DNA of 64,000 nucleotides, taken from NCBI RefSeq assembly GCF_964340395.1, contig NC_135562.1:21681892-21745891 (forward strand). The letters are read 5' to 3'. Each line of letters opens with the position of its first letter. The first letter of the stretch is position 1. This document shows positions 11,304 through 25,264 of the stretch, in pieces. A model generated the notes under the pieces. The model worked only from the letters and a program-made list of their open reading frames with translations. It ran no database searches and was not told the origin of the DNA. A program made the position numbers and the translations under genes. This DNA is from Glandiceps talaboti. Its lineage: Eukaryota; Hemichordata; Enteropneusta; Spengelidae.

Positions 11304-13819
11304 GCTGTCTGGTGTTCATCTGCCATCTGTGTTCGTGTCATCTTCCGTGACCTTGAGTTCCATCCTGAAAGGAATGAATCAAACAATACAGTATAAACTT
11401 ATTGATGGAATGAAATAACAGTTATTTAGATTCTAATATTTACTCTTAAAGTTGCCACTACTCAATTTAACCTTTTTGAAAAGATATTACCACGGATAAT
11501 ACAATTCTGTTCATCTCCAATATTTCTTCATTCTGCTACAATCTACTTGTGACATAAGGTTGTCATTACTTGTTCTGTGCTTAGTACTGACAAAAGAACT
11601 TTTTGATAACTTATACTTTCCATTGCAGATGGGAAGAAATATTGGGCAACAAAATTTAATGACCATTCTCAGTAATTATACAATTCCAAATTCTTCACTT
11701 ACTTCTTCCACTTCTTGATTGGCTGTCTGGTGTTCATCTACCATCTGTGTTCGTGTCATCTTCCGTGACCTTGAGTTCCATCCTGAAAGGAATGAATCAA
11801 ACAATACAGTATAAACTTATTGATGGAATTAAATAACAGTTATTTAGATTGTAATATTTAGTCTTAAAGTTGCCACTACTCAATTTAACCTTTTTGAAAA
11901 GAGATTACCACGTATAATACAATTCTGTTCATCTCCAGTATTTCTTCATTCTGCTACAATCTACTTGTGACATAAGGTTGTCATTACTTGTTGTGTGCTT
12001 AGTACTGACAAAAGAACCTTTTGATAACTTATACTTTCCATTGCAGATGGGAAGAAATATTGGGCAACAAAATTTAATGACCATTCTCAGTAATTATACA
12101 ATTCCAAAATCTTCACTTACTTCTTCCACTTCTTGATTGGCTGTCTGGTGTTCATCTGCCATCTGTGTTCGTGTCATCTTCCGTGACCTTGAGTTCCATC
12201 CTGAAAGGAATAAATCAAACAATACAGTATAAACTTATTGATGGAATGAAATAACAGTTATTTAGATTCTAATATTTACTCTTACAGTTGCCACTACTCA
12301 ATTTAACCTTTTTGAAAAGATATTACCACGGATAATACAATTCTGTACATCTCCAAAATACTTCTTCATTCTGCTACAATCTACTTGTGACATAAGGTTG
12401 TCATTACTTGTCGTGTGCTTAGTACTGACAAAAGAACTTTTTGATAACTTATACTTTCCATTGCAGATGGGAAGAAATATTGGGCAACAAAATTTAATGA
12501 CCATTCTCAGTAATTGTACAATTCCAAAATCTTCACTTACTTCTTCCACTTCTTGATTGGCTGTCTGTTGTTCATCTGCCATCTGTGTTCGTGTCATCTT
12601 CCGTGACCTTGAGTTCCATCCTGAAAGGAATGAATCAAACAATACAGTATAAACTTATTGATGGAATGAAATAACAGTTATTTAGATTCTAATATTTAGT
12701 CTTAAAGTTGCCACTACTCAATTTAACCTTTTTGAAAAGATATTACCACGGATAATACAATTCTGTTCATCTCCAAAATACTTCTTCATTCTGCTACAAT
12801 CTACTTGTGACATAAGGTTGTCATTACTTGTCGTGTGCTTAGTAATGACAAAAGAACTTTTTGATAACTTATACTTTCCATTGCAGATGGGAAGAAATAT
12901 TGGGCAACAAAATTTAATGACCATTCTCAGTAATTATACATTACCAAAATCTTTACTTACTTCTTCCACTTCTTGATTGGCTGTCTGGTGTTCATCTGCC
13001 ATCTGTGTTCGTGTCATCTTCCGTGACCTTGAGTTCCATCCTGAAAGGAATGAATCAAACAATACAGTATAAACTTATTGATGGAATGAAATAACAGTTA
13101 TTTAGATTCTAATATTTAGTCTTAAAGTTGCCACTACTCAATTTAACCTTTTTGAAAAGATATTACCACGGATAATACAATTCTGTTCATCTCCAAAATA
13201 CTTCTTCATTCTGCTACAATCTACTTGTGACATAAGGTTGTCATTACTTGTCGTGTGCTTAGTACTGACAAAAGAACTTTTTGATAACTTATACTTTCCA
13301 TTGCAGATGGGAAGAAATATTGGGCAACAAAATTTAATGACCATTCTCAGTAATTATACATTACCAAAATCTTTACTTACTTCTTCCACTTCTTGATTGG
13401 CTGTCTGGTGTTCATCTGCCATCTGTGTTCGTGTCATCTTCCGTGACCTTGAGTTCCATCCTGAAAGGAATGAATCAAACAATACAGTATAAACTTATTG
13501 ATGGAATGAAATAACAGTTATTTAGATTCTAATATTTAGTCTTAAAGTTGCCACTACTCAATTTAACCTTTTTGAAAAGATATTACCACGGATAATACAA
13601 TTCTGTTCATCTCCAAAATACTTCTTCATTCTGCTACAATCTACTTGTGACGTAAGGTTGTCATTACTTGTCGTGTGCTTAGTACTGACAAAAGAACTTT
13701 TTGATAACTTATACTTTCCATTGCAGATGGGAAGAAATATTGGGCAACAAAATTTAATGACCATTCTCAGTAATTATACAATTCCAAAATCTTCACTTAC
13801 TTCTTCCACTTCTTGATTG

Positions 13820-16800
13820 GCTGTCTGTTGTTCATCTGCCATCTGTGTTCGTGTCATCTTCCGTGACCTTGAGTTCCATCCTGAAAGGAATGAATCAAAC
13901 AATACAGTATAAACTTATTGATGGAATGAAATAAGAGTTAGTTAGATTCTAATATTTACTCTTAAAGTTGCCACTACTCAATTTAACCTTTTTGAAAAGA
14001 TATTACCACGGATAATACAATTCTGTTCATCTCCAGTATTTCTTCATTCTGCTACAATCTACTTGTGACATAAGGTTGTCATTACTTGTTGTGTGCTTAG
14101 TACTGACAAAAGAACCTTTTGATAACTTATACTTTCCATTGCAGATGGGAAGAAATATTGGGCAACAAAATTTAATGACCATTCTCAGTAATTATACATT
14201 ACCAAAATCTTTACTTACTTCTTTCACTTCTTGATTGGCTGTCTGGTGTTCATCTGCCATCTGTGTTCGTGTCATCTTCCGTGACCTTGAGTTCCATCCT
14301 GAAAGGAATGAATCAAACAATACAGTATAAACTTATTGATGGAATGAAATAACAGTTATTTAGATTCTAATATTTACTCTTAAAGTTGCCACTACTCAAT
14401 TTAACCTTTTTGAAAAGATATTACCACGGATAATACAATTCTGTTCATCTCCAAAATACTTCTTCATTCTGCTACAATCTACTTGTGACATAAGGTTGTC
14501 ATTACTTGTCGTGTGCTTAGTAATGACAAAAGAACTTTTTGATAACTTATACTTTCCATTGCAGATGGGAAGAAATATTGGGCAACAAAATTTAATGACC
14601 ATTCTCAGTAATTATACATTACCAAAATCTTTACTTACTTCTTCCACTTCTTGATTGGCTGTCTGGTGTTCATCTGCCATCTGTGTTCGTGTCATCTTCC
14701 GTGACCTTGAGTTCCATCCTGAAAGGAATGAATCAAACAATACAGTATAAACTTATTGATGGAATGAAATAAGAGTTAGTTAGATTCTAATATTTACTCT
14801 TAAAGTTGCCACTACTCAATTTAACCTTTTTGAAAAGATATTACCACGGATAATACAATTCTGTTCATCTCCAGTATTTCTTCATTCTGCTACAATCTAC
14901 TTGTGACATAAGGTTGTCATTACTTGTTGTGTGCTTAGTACTGACAAAAGAACCTTTTGATAACTTATACTTTCCATTGCAGATGGGAAGAAATATTGGG
15001 CAACAAAATTTAATGACCATTCTCAGTAATTATACATTACCAAAATCTTTACTTACTTCTTTCACTTCTTGATTGGCTGTCTGGTGTTCATCTGCCATCT
15101 GTGTTCGTGTCATCTTCCGTGACCTTGAGTTCCATCCTGAAAGGAATGAATCAAACAATACAGTATAAACTTATTGATGGAATGAAATAACAGTTATTTA
15201 GATTCTAATATTTACTCTTAAAGTTGCCACTACTCAATTTAACCTTTTTGAAAAGATATTACCACGGATAATACAATTCTGTTCATCTCCAAAATACTTC
15301 TTCATTCTGCTACAATCTACTTGTGACATAAGGTTGTCATTACTTGTCGTGTGCTTAGTAATGACAAAAGAACTTTTTGATAACTTATACTTTCCATTGC
15401 AGATGGGAAGAAATATTGGGCAACAAAATTTAATGACCATTCTCAGTAATTATACATTACCAAAATCTTTACTTACTTCTTCCACTTCTTGATTGGCTGT
15501 CTGGTGTTCATCTGCCATCTGTGTTCGTGTCATCTTCCGTGACCTTGAGTTCCATCCTGAAAGGAATGAATCAAACAATACAGTATAAACTTATTGATGG
15601 AATGAAATAACAGTTATTTAGATTCTAATATTTAGTCTTAAAGTTGCCACTACTCAATTTAACCTTTTTGAAAAGATATTACCACGGATAATACAATTCT
15701 GTTCATCTCCAAAATACTTCTTCATTCTGCTACAATCTACTTGTGACATAAGGTTGTCATTACTTGTCGTGTGCTTAGTACTGACAGAACTTTTTGATAA
15801 CTTATACTTTCCATTGCAGATGGGAAGAAATATTGGGCAACAAAATTTAATGACCATTCTCAGTAATTATACATTACCAAAATCTTTACTTACTTCTTCC
15901 ACTTCTTGATTGGCTGTCTGGTGTTCATCTGCCATCTGTGTTCGTGTCATCTTCCGTGACCTTGAGTTCCATCCTGAAAGGAATGAATCAAACAATACAG
16001 TATAAACTTATTGATGGAATGAAATAAGAGTTAGTTAGATTCTAATATTTACTCTTAAAGTTGCCACTACTCAATTTAACCTTTTTGAAAAGATATTACC
16101 ATGGATAATACAATTCTGTTCATCTCCAGTATTTCTTCATTCTGCTACAATCTACTTGTGACATAAGGTTGTCATTACTTGTTGTGTGCTTAGTACTGAC
16201 AAAAGAACTTTTTGATAACTTATACCTTCCATTGCAGATGGGAAGAAATATTGGGCAACAAAATTTAATGACCATTCTCAGTAATTATACATTACCAAAA
16301 TCTTTACTTACTTCTTCCACTTCTTGATTGGCTGTCTGTTGTTCATCTGCCATCTGTGTTCGTGTCATCTTCCGTGACCTTGAGTTCCATCCTGAAAGGA
16401 ATGAATCAAACAATACAGTATAAACTTATTGATGGAATGAAATAAGAGTTATTTAGATTCTAATATTTACTCTTAAAGTTGCCACTACTCAATTTAACCT
16501 TTTTGAAAAGATATTACCACGGATAATACAATTCTGTACATCTCCAAAATACTTCTTCATTCTGCTACAATCTACTTGTGACATAAGGTTGTCATTACTT
16601 GTCGTGTGCTTAGTACTGACAAAAGAACTTTTTGATAACTTATACTTTCCATTGCAGATGGGAAGAAATATTGGGCAACAAAATTTAATGACCATTCTCA
16701 GTAATTGTACAATTCCAAAATCTTCACTTACTTCTTCCACTTCTTGATTGGCTGTCTGTTGTTCATCTGCCATCTGTGTTCGTGTCATCTTCCGTGACCT

Positions 16801-19800
16801 TGAGTTCCATCCTGAAAGGAATGAATCAAACAATACAGTATAAACTTATTGATGGAATGAAATAAGAGTTAGTTAGATTCTAATATTTACTCTTAAAGTT
16901 GCCACTACTCAATTTAACCTTTTTGAAAAGATATTACCACGGATAATACAATTCTGTTCATCTCCAGTATTTCTTCATTCTGCTACAATCTACTTGTGAC
17001 ATAAGGTTGTCATTACTTGTTGTGTGCTTAGTACTGACAAAAGAACCTTTTGATAACTTATACTTTCCATTGCAGATGGGAAGAAATATTGGGCAACAAA
17101 AGTTAATGACCATTCTCAGTAATTATACAATTCCAAAATCTTCACTTACTTCTTCCACTTCTTGATTGGCTGTCTGGTGTTCATCTGCCATCTGTGTTCG
17201 TGTCATCTTCCGTGACCTTGAGTTCCATCCTGAAAGGAATGAATCAAACAATACAGTATAAACTTATTGATGGAATGAAATAACAGTTATTTAGATTCTA
17301 ATATTTACTCTTAAAGTTGCCACTACTCAATTTAACCTTTTTGAAAAGATATTACCACGGATAATACAATTCTGTTCATCTCCAGTATTTCTTCATTCTG
17401 CTACAATCTACTTGTGACATAAGGTTGTCATTACTTGTTGTATGCTTAGTACTGACAAAAGAACCTTTTGATAACTTATACTTTCCATTGCAGATGGGAA
17501 GAAATATTGGGCAACAAAAGTTAATGACCATTCTCAGTAATTATACAATTCCAAAATCTTCACTTACTTCTTCCACTTCTTGATTGGCTGTCTGGTGTTC
17601 ATCTGCCATCTGTGTTCGTGTCATCTTCCGTGACCTTGAGTTCCATCCTGAAAGGAATGAATCAAACAATACAGTATAAGCTTATTGATGGAATGAAATA
17701 ACAGTTATTTAGATTCTAATATTTACTCTTAAAGTTGCCACTACTCAATTTAACCTTTTTGAAAAGATATTACCACGGATAACACAATTCTGTTCATCTC
17801 CAGTATTTCTTCATTCTGCTACAATCTACTTGTGACATAAGGTTGTCATTACTTGTTGTGTGCTTAGTACTGACAAAAGAACCTTTTGATAACTTATACT
17901 TTCCATTGCAGAAGGGAAGAAATATTGGGCAACAAAATTTAATGACCATTCTCAGTAATTATACAATTCCAAAATCTTCACTTACTTCTTCCACTTCTTG
18001 ATTGGCTGTCTGGTGTTCATCTGCCATCTGTGTTCGTGTCATCTTCCGTGACCTTGAGTTCCATCCTGAAAGGAATGAATCAAACAATACAGTATAAACT
18101 TATTGATGGAATGAAATAACAGTTATTTAGATTCTAATATTTACTCTTAAAGTTGCCACTACTCAATTTAACCTTTTTGAAAAGATATTACCACGGATAA
18201 TACAATTCTGTTCATCTCCAGTATTTCTTCATTCTGCTACAATCTACTTGTGACATAAGGTTGTCATTACTTGTTGTATGCTTAGTACTGACAAAAGAAC
18301 CTTTTGATAACTTATACTTTCCATTGCAGATGGGAAGAAATATTGGGCAACAAAAGTTAATGACCATTCTCAGTAATTATACAATTCCAAAATCTTCACT
18401 TACTTCTTCCACTTCTTGATTGGCTGTCTGGTGTTCATCTGCCATCTGTGTTCGTGTCATCTTCCGTGACCTTGAGTTCCATCCTGAAAGGAATGAATCA
18501 AACAATACAGTATAAGCTTATTGATGGAATGAAATAACAGTTATTTAGATTCTAATATTTACTCTTAAAGTTGCCACTACTCAATTTAACCTTTTTGAAA
18601 AGATATTACCACGGATAACACAATTCTGTTCATCTCCAGTATTTCTTCATTCTGCTACAATCTACTTGTGACATAAGGTTGTCATTACTTGTTGTGTGCT
18701 TAGTACTGACAAAAGAACCTTTTGATAACTTATACTTTCCATTGCAGAAGGGAAGAAATATTGGGCAACAAAATTTAATGACCATTCTCAGTAATTATAC
18801 AATTCCAAAATCTTCACTTACTTCTTCCACTTCTTGATTGGCTGTCTGGTGTTCATCTGCCATCTGTGTTCGTGTCATCTTCCGTGACCTTGAGTTCCAT
18901 CCTGAAAGGAATGAATCAAACAATACAGTATAAACTTATTGATGGAATGAAATAACAGTTATTTAGATTCTAATATTTACTCTTAAAGTTGCCACTACTC
19001 AATTTAACCTTTTTGAAAAGATATTACCACGGATAATACAATTCTGTTCATCTCCAATATTTCTTCATTCTGCTACAATCTACTTGTGACATAAGGTTGT
19101 CATTACTTGTTCTGTGCTTAGTACTGACAAAAGAACTTTTTGATAACTTATACTTTCCATTGCAGATGGGAAGAAATATTGGGCAACAAAATTTAATGAC
19201 CATTCTCAGTAATTATACAATTCCAAATTCTTCACTTACTTCTTCCACTTCTTGATTGGCTGTCTGGTGTTCATCTACCATCTGTGTTCGTGTCATCTTC
19301 CGTGACCTTGAGTTCCATCCTGAAAGGAATGAATCAAACAATACAGTATAAACTTATTGATGGAATTAAATAACAGTTATTTAGATTGTAATATTTAGTC
19401 TTAAAGTTGCCACTACTCAATTTAACCTTTTTGAAAAGAGATTACCACGTATAATACAATTCTGTTCATCTCCAGTATTTCTTCATTCTGCTACAATCTA
19501 CTTGTGACATAAGGTTGTCATTACTTGTTGTGTGCTTAGTACTGACAAAAGAACCTTTTGATAACTTATACTTTCCATTGCAGATGGGAAGAAATATTGG
19601 GCAACAAAATTTAATGACCATTCTCAGTAATTATACAATTCCAAAATCTTCACTTACTTCTTCCACTTCTTGATTGGCTGTCTGGTGTTCATCTGCCATC
19701 TGTGTTCGTGTCATCTTCCGTGACCTTGAGTTCCATCCTGAAAGGAATAAATCAAACAATACAGTATAAACTTATTGATGGAATGAAATAACAGTTATTT

Positions 19801-21356
19801 AGATTCTAATATTTACTCTTACAGTTGCCACTACTCAATTTAACCTTTTTGAAAAGATATTACCACGGATAATACAATTCTGTACATCTCCAAAATACTT
19901 CTTCATTCTGCTACAATCTACTTGTGACATAAGGTTGTCATTACTTGTCGTGTGCTTAGTACTGACAAAAGAACTTTTTGATAACTTATACTTTCCATTG
20001 CAGATGGGAAGAAATATTGGGCAACAAAATTTAATGACCATTCTCAGTAATTGTACAATTCCAAAATCTTCACTTACTTCTTCCACTTCTTGATTGGCTG
20101 TCTGTTGTTCATCTGCCATCTGTGTTCGTGTCATCTTCCGTGACCTTGAGTTCCATCCTGAAAGGAATGAATCAAACAATACAGTATAAACTTATTGATG
20201 GAATGAAATAACAGTTATTTAGATTCTAATATTTAGTCTTAAAGTTGCCACTACTCAATTTAACCTTTTTGAAAAGATATTACCACGGATAATACAATTC
20301 TGTTCATCTCCAAAATACTTCTTCATTCTGCTACAATCTACTTGTGACATAAGGTTGTCATTACTTGTCGTGTGCTTAGTAATGACAAAAGAACTTTTTG
20401 ATAACTTATACTTTCCATTGCAGATGGGAAGAAATATTGGGCAACAAAATTTAATGACCATTCTCAGTAATTATACATTACCAAAATCTTTACTTACTTC
20501 TTCCACTTCTTGATTGGCTGTCTGGTGTTCATCTGCCATCTGTGTTCGTGTCATCTTCCGTGACCTTGAGTTCCATCCTGAAAGGAATGAATCAAACAAT
20601 ACAGTATAAACTTATTGATGGAATGAAATAACAGTTATTTAGATTCTAATATTTAGTCTTAAAGTTGCCACTACTCAATTTAACCTTTTTGAAAAGATAT
20701 TACCACGGATAATACAATTCTGTTCATCTCCAAAATACTTCTTCATTCTGCTACAATCTACTTGTGACATAAGGTTGTCATTACTTGTCGTGTGCTTAGT
20801 ACTGACAAAAGAACTTTTTGATAACTTATACTTTCCATTGCAGATGGGAAGAAATATTGGGCAACAAAATTTAATGACCATTCTCAGTAATTATACATTA
20901 CCAAAATCTTTACTTACTTCTTCCACTTCTTGATTGGCTGTCTGGTGTTCATCTGCCATCTGTGTTCGTGTCATCTTCCGTGACCTTGAGTTCCATCCTG
21001 AAAGGAATGAATCAAACAATACAGTATAAACTTATTGATGGAATGAAATAACAGTTATTTAGATTCTAATATTTAGTCTTAAAGTTGCCACTACTCAATT
21101 TAACCTTTTTGAAAAGATATTACCACGGATAATACAATTCTGTTCATCTCCAAAATACTTCTTCATTCTGCTACAATCTACTTGTGACGTAAGGTTGTCA
21201 TTACTTGTCGTGTGCTTAGTACTGACAAAAGAACTTTTTGATAACTTATACTTTCCATTGCAGATGGGAAGAAATATTGGGCAACAAAATTTAATGACCA
21301 TTCTCAGTAATTATACAATTCCAAAATCTTCACTTACTTCTTCCACTTCTTGATTG
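13820..21356. repeat. Block B copy 2: 18-monomer unit, 7,537 bp
   Basis: Monomer starts: 13820, 14238, 14658, 15076, 15496, 15913, 16331, 16751, 17169, 17587, 18005, 18423, 18841, 19259, 19677, 20097, 20517, 20937. It directly follows copy 1, so the pair is a tandem duplication and not a dispersed one. It carries the same 417-bp monomer (15496) and the same pair of AAGCTT sites (17678, 18514). Its last three or four monomers also belong to the first copy of the next duplication (block C), so that stretch exists three times in the window. The near-identity suggests a recent event, or an assembly duplication. Confidence 0.88.
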
Positions 21357-24300
21357 GCTGTCTGTTGTTCATCTGCCATCTGTGTTCGTGTCATCTTCCG
21401 TGACCTTGAGTTCCATCCTGAAAGGAATGAATCAAACAATACAGTATAAACTTATTGATGGAATGAAATAAGAGTTAGTTAGATTCTAATATTTACTCTT
21501 AAAGTTGCCACTACTCAATTTAACCTTTTTGAAAAGATATTACCATGGATAATACAATTCTGTTCATCTCCAGTATTTCTTCATTCTGCTACAATCTACT
21601 TGTGACATAAGGTTGTCATTACTTGTTGTGTGCTTAGTACTGACAAAAGAACTTTTTGATAACTTATACCTTCCATTGCAGATGGGAAGAAATATTGGGC
21701 AACAAAATTTAATGACCATTCTCAGTAATTATACATTACCAAAATCTTTACTTACTTCTTCCACTTCTTGATTGGCTGTCTGTTGTTCATCTGCCATCTG
21801 TGTTCGTGTCATCTTCCGTGACCTTGAGTTCCATCCTGAAAGGAATGAATCAAACAATACAGTATAAACTTATTGATGGAATGAAATAACAGTTATTTAG
21901 ATTCTAATATTTACTCTTAAAGTTGCCACTACTCAATTTAACCTTTTTGAAAAGATATTACCACGGATAATACAATTCTGTACATCTCCAAAATACTTCT
22001 TCATTCTGCTACAATCTACTTGTGACATAAGGTTGTCATTACTTGTCGTGTGCTTAGTACTGACAAAAGAACTTTTTGATAACTTATACTTTCCATTGCA
22101 GATGGGAAGAAATATTGGGCAACAAAATTTAATGACCATTCTCAGTAATTGTACAATTCCAAAATCTTCACTTACTTCTTCCACTTCTTGATTGGCTGTC
22201 TGTTGTTCATCTGCCATCTGTGTTCGTGTCATCTTCCGTGACCTTGAGTTCCATCCTGAAAGGAATGAATCAAACAATACAGTATAAACTTATTGATGGA
22301 ATGAAATAAGAGTTAGTTAGATTCTAATATTTACTCTTAAAGTTGCCACTACTCAATTTAACCTTTTTGAAAAGATATTACCACGGATAATACAATTCTG
22401 TTCATCTCCAGTATTTCTTCATTCTGCTACAATCTACTTGTGACATAAGGTTGTCATTACTTGTTGTGTGCTTAGTACTGACAAAAGAACCTTTTGATAA
22501 CTTATACTTTCCATTGCAGATGGGAAGAAATATTGGGCAACAAAAGTTAATGACCATTCTCAGTAATTATACAATTCCAAAATCTTCACTTACTTCTTCC
22601 ACTTCTTGATTGGCTGTCTGGTGTTCATCTGCCATCTGTGTTCGTGTCATCTTCCGTGACCTTGAGTTCCATCCTGAAAGGAATGAATCAAACAATACAG
22701 TATAAACTTATTGATGGAATGAAATAACAGTTATTTAGATTCTAATATTTACTCTTAAAGTTGCCACTACTCAATTTAACCTTTTTGAAAAGATATTACC
22801 ACGGATAATACAATTCTGTTCATCTCCAGTATTTCTTCATTCTGCTACAATCTACTTGTGACATAAGGTTGTCATTACTTGTTGTATGCTTAGTACTGAC
22901 AAAAGAACCTATTGATAACTTATACTTTCCATTGCAGATGGGAAGAAATATTGGGCAACAAAAGTTAATGACCATTCTCAGTAATTATACAATTCCAAAA
23001 TCTTCACTTACTTCTTCCACTTCTTGATTGGCTGTCTGGTGTTCATCTGCCATCTGTGTTCGTGTCATCTTCCGTGACCTTGAGTTCCATCCTGAAAGGA
23101 ATGAATCAAACAATACAGTATAAGCTTATTGATGGAATGAAATAACAGTTATTTAGATTCTAATATTTACTCTTAAAGTTGCCACTACTCAATTTAACCT
23201 TTTTAAAAAAATATTACCATTGATAATACAAATCTGTTCATCTCCAAAATATTTCTTCATTCTGCTACAATCTACTTGTGACATAAGGTTGTCATTACTT
23301 GTCGTGTGCTTAGTACTGACAAAAGAACTTTTTGATAACTTATACTTTCCATTGCAGAAGGGAAGAAATATTGGGCAACAAAATTTAATGACCATTCTCA
23401 GTAATTATACAATTCCAAAATCTTCACTTACTTCTTTCACTTCTTGATTGGCTGTCTGGTGTTCATCTGCCATCTGTGTTCGTGTCATCTTCCGTGACCT
23501 TGAGTTCCATCCTGAAAGGAATAAATCAAACAATACAGTATAAACTTAACGATGGAATGAAATAACAGTTATTTAGATTCTAATATTTACTCTTAAAGTT
23601 GCCACTACTCAATTTAACCTTTTTGAAAAGATATTACCACGGATAACACAATTCTGTTCATCTCCAGTATTTCTTCATTCTTCTACAATCTACTTGTGAC
23701 ATAAGGTTGTCATTACTTGTTGTGTGCTTAGTACTGACAAAAGAACCTTTTGATAACTTATACTTTCCATTGCAGATGGGAAGAAATATTGGGCAACAAA
23801 AGTTAATGACCATTCTCAGTAATTATACAATTCCAAAATCTTCACTTACTTCTTCCACTTCTTTATTGGCTGTCTGGTGTTCATCTGCCATCTGTGTTCG
23901 TGTCATTTTCCGTGACCTTGAGTTTCATCCTGAAAGGAATGAATCAAACAATACAGTATAAACTTATTGATGGAATGAAATAACAGTTATTTAGATTCTA
24001 ATATTTACTCTTAAAGTTGCCACTACTCAATTTAACCTTTTTGAAAAGATATTACCACGGATAATACAATTCTGTTCATCTCCAGTATTTCTTCATTCTG
24101 CTACAATCTACTTGTGACATAAGGTTGTCATTACTTGTTGTGTGCTTAGTACTGACAAAAGAACCTTTTGATAACTTATACTTTCCATTGCAGATGGGAA
24201 GAAATATTGGGCAACAAAAGTTAATGACCATTCTCAGTAATTATACAATTCCAAAATCTTCACTTACTTCTTCCACTTCTTGATTGGCTGTCTGGTGTTC

Positions 24301-25264
24301 ATCTGCCATCTGTGTTCGTGTCATCTTCCGTGACCTTGAGTTCCATCCTGAAAGGAATGAATCAAACAATACAGTATAAGCTTATTGATGGAATGAAATA
24401 ACAGTTATTTAGATTCTAATATTTACTCTTAAAGTTGCCACTACTCAATTTAACCTTTTTAAAAAAATATTACCATTGATAATACAAATCTGTTCATCTC
24501 CAAAATATTTCTTCATTCTGCTACAATCTACTTGTGACATAAGGTTGTCATTCCTTGTCGTGTGCTTAGTACTGACAAAAGAACTTTTTGATAACTTATA
24601 CTTTCCATTGCAGAAGGGAAGAAATATTGGGCAACAAAATTTAATGACCATTCTCAGTAATTATACAATTCCAAAATCTTCACTTACTTCTTTCACTTCT
24701 TGATTGGCTGTCTGGTGTTCATCTGCCATCTGTGTTCGTGTCATCTTCCTTGACCTTGAGTTCCATCCTGAAAGGAATAAATCAAACAATACAGTATAAA
24801 CTTATTGATGGAATGAAATAAGAGTTATTTAGATTCTTATATTTAATCTTAAAGTTGCCACTACTCAATTTAACCTTTTTGAAAAGATATTACCACGGAT
24901 AATACAATTCTGTTCATCTCCAATATTTCTTCATTCTGCTACAATCTACTTGTGACATAAGGTTGTCATTACTTGTTCTGTGCTTAATACTGACAAAAGA
25001 ACTTTTTGATAATTTATACCTTCCATTGCAGTTGGGAAGAAATATTGGGCAACAAAATTTAATGACCATTCTCAGTAATTATACAATTCCAAAATCTTCA
25101 CTTACTTCTTTCACTTCTTGATTGGCTGTCTGGTGTTCATCTGCCATCTGTGTTCGTGTCATCTTCCGTGACTTTCAGTTCCATCCTGAAAGGAATGAAT
25201 CAAACAATACAGTATAAACTTATTGATGGAATGAAATAACAGTTATTTAGATTCTAATATTTAC
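20237..25264. repeat. Block C copy 1: 12-monomer unit, 5,028 bp
   Basis: Monomer starts inside: 20517, 20937, 21357, 21775, 22195, 22613, 23031, 23451, 23869, 24287, 24707, 25125. The same length series and rare variants return 5,028 bp downstream: GACGTAAGG (21188 and 26216), CCTATTGAT (22908 and 27936), the A-rich TTTTTAAAAAAATATT with CATTGATAA (near 23206/24462 and 28234/29490), AACGATGG, CTTTATTGG and TTTCATCC. The left border mismatch is G at 20236 against C at 25264. AAGCTT sites lie at 23122 and 24378. Its first third is shared with the end of block B copy 2. Confidence 0.86.

Larger units (their letters stand above)
6283..13819. repeat. Block B copy 1: 18-monomer unit, 7,537 bp
   Basis: Monomer starts: 6283, 6701, 7121, 7539, 7959, 8376, 8794, 9214, 9632, 10050, 10468, 10886, 11304, 11722, 12140, 12560, 12980, 13400. 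The same order and lengths return 7,537 bp downstream. Rare marks shared by both copies include the 417-bp monomer (7959 and 15496), CCAAATTC near 11688 and 19225, CATCTACC near 11735 and 19272, GGAATTAAATAAC near 11826 and 19363, and CACGTATAAT near 11908 and 19445. By eye the match runs from about 6240 to 14008 against 13777 to 21545. The first mismatches at its borders are the TGT/TAT variant on the left and CACGG/CATGG on the right. I saw no internal mismatch, but I did not align every base. Confidence 0.88.

Noticed and set aside
23220-23447. 75-codon plus-strand ORF (also near 24476, 28248, 29504)
   Set aside because: It begins at an ATG that is the reverse-complement side of the same repeat and appears only where the A-rich CATTGATAA variant occurs. 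It is a chance frame overlapping the minus-strand one.
23707-23961. 84-codon plus-strand ORF (and 29991-30245)
   Set aside because: Each depends on a single private base that removes a stop (CTTTATTGG or CTTGGTTGG). The duplicate copy of the first is closed by one substitution at 28871. The starts are not ATG in the reading shown by the repeat (GTCATT or GTTCTG region).
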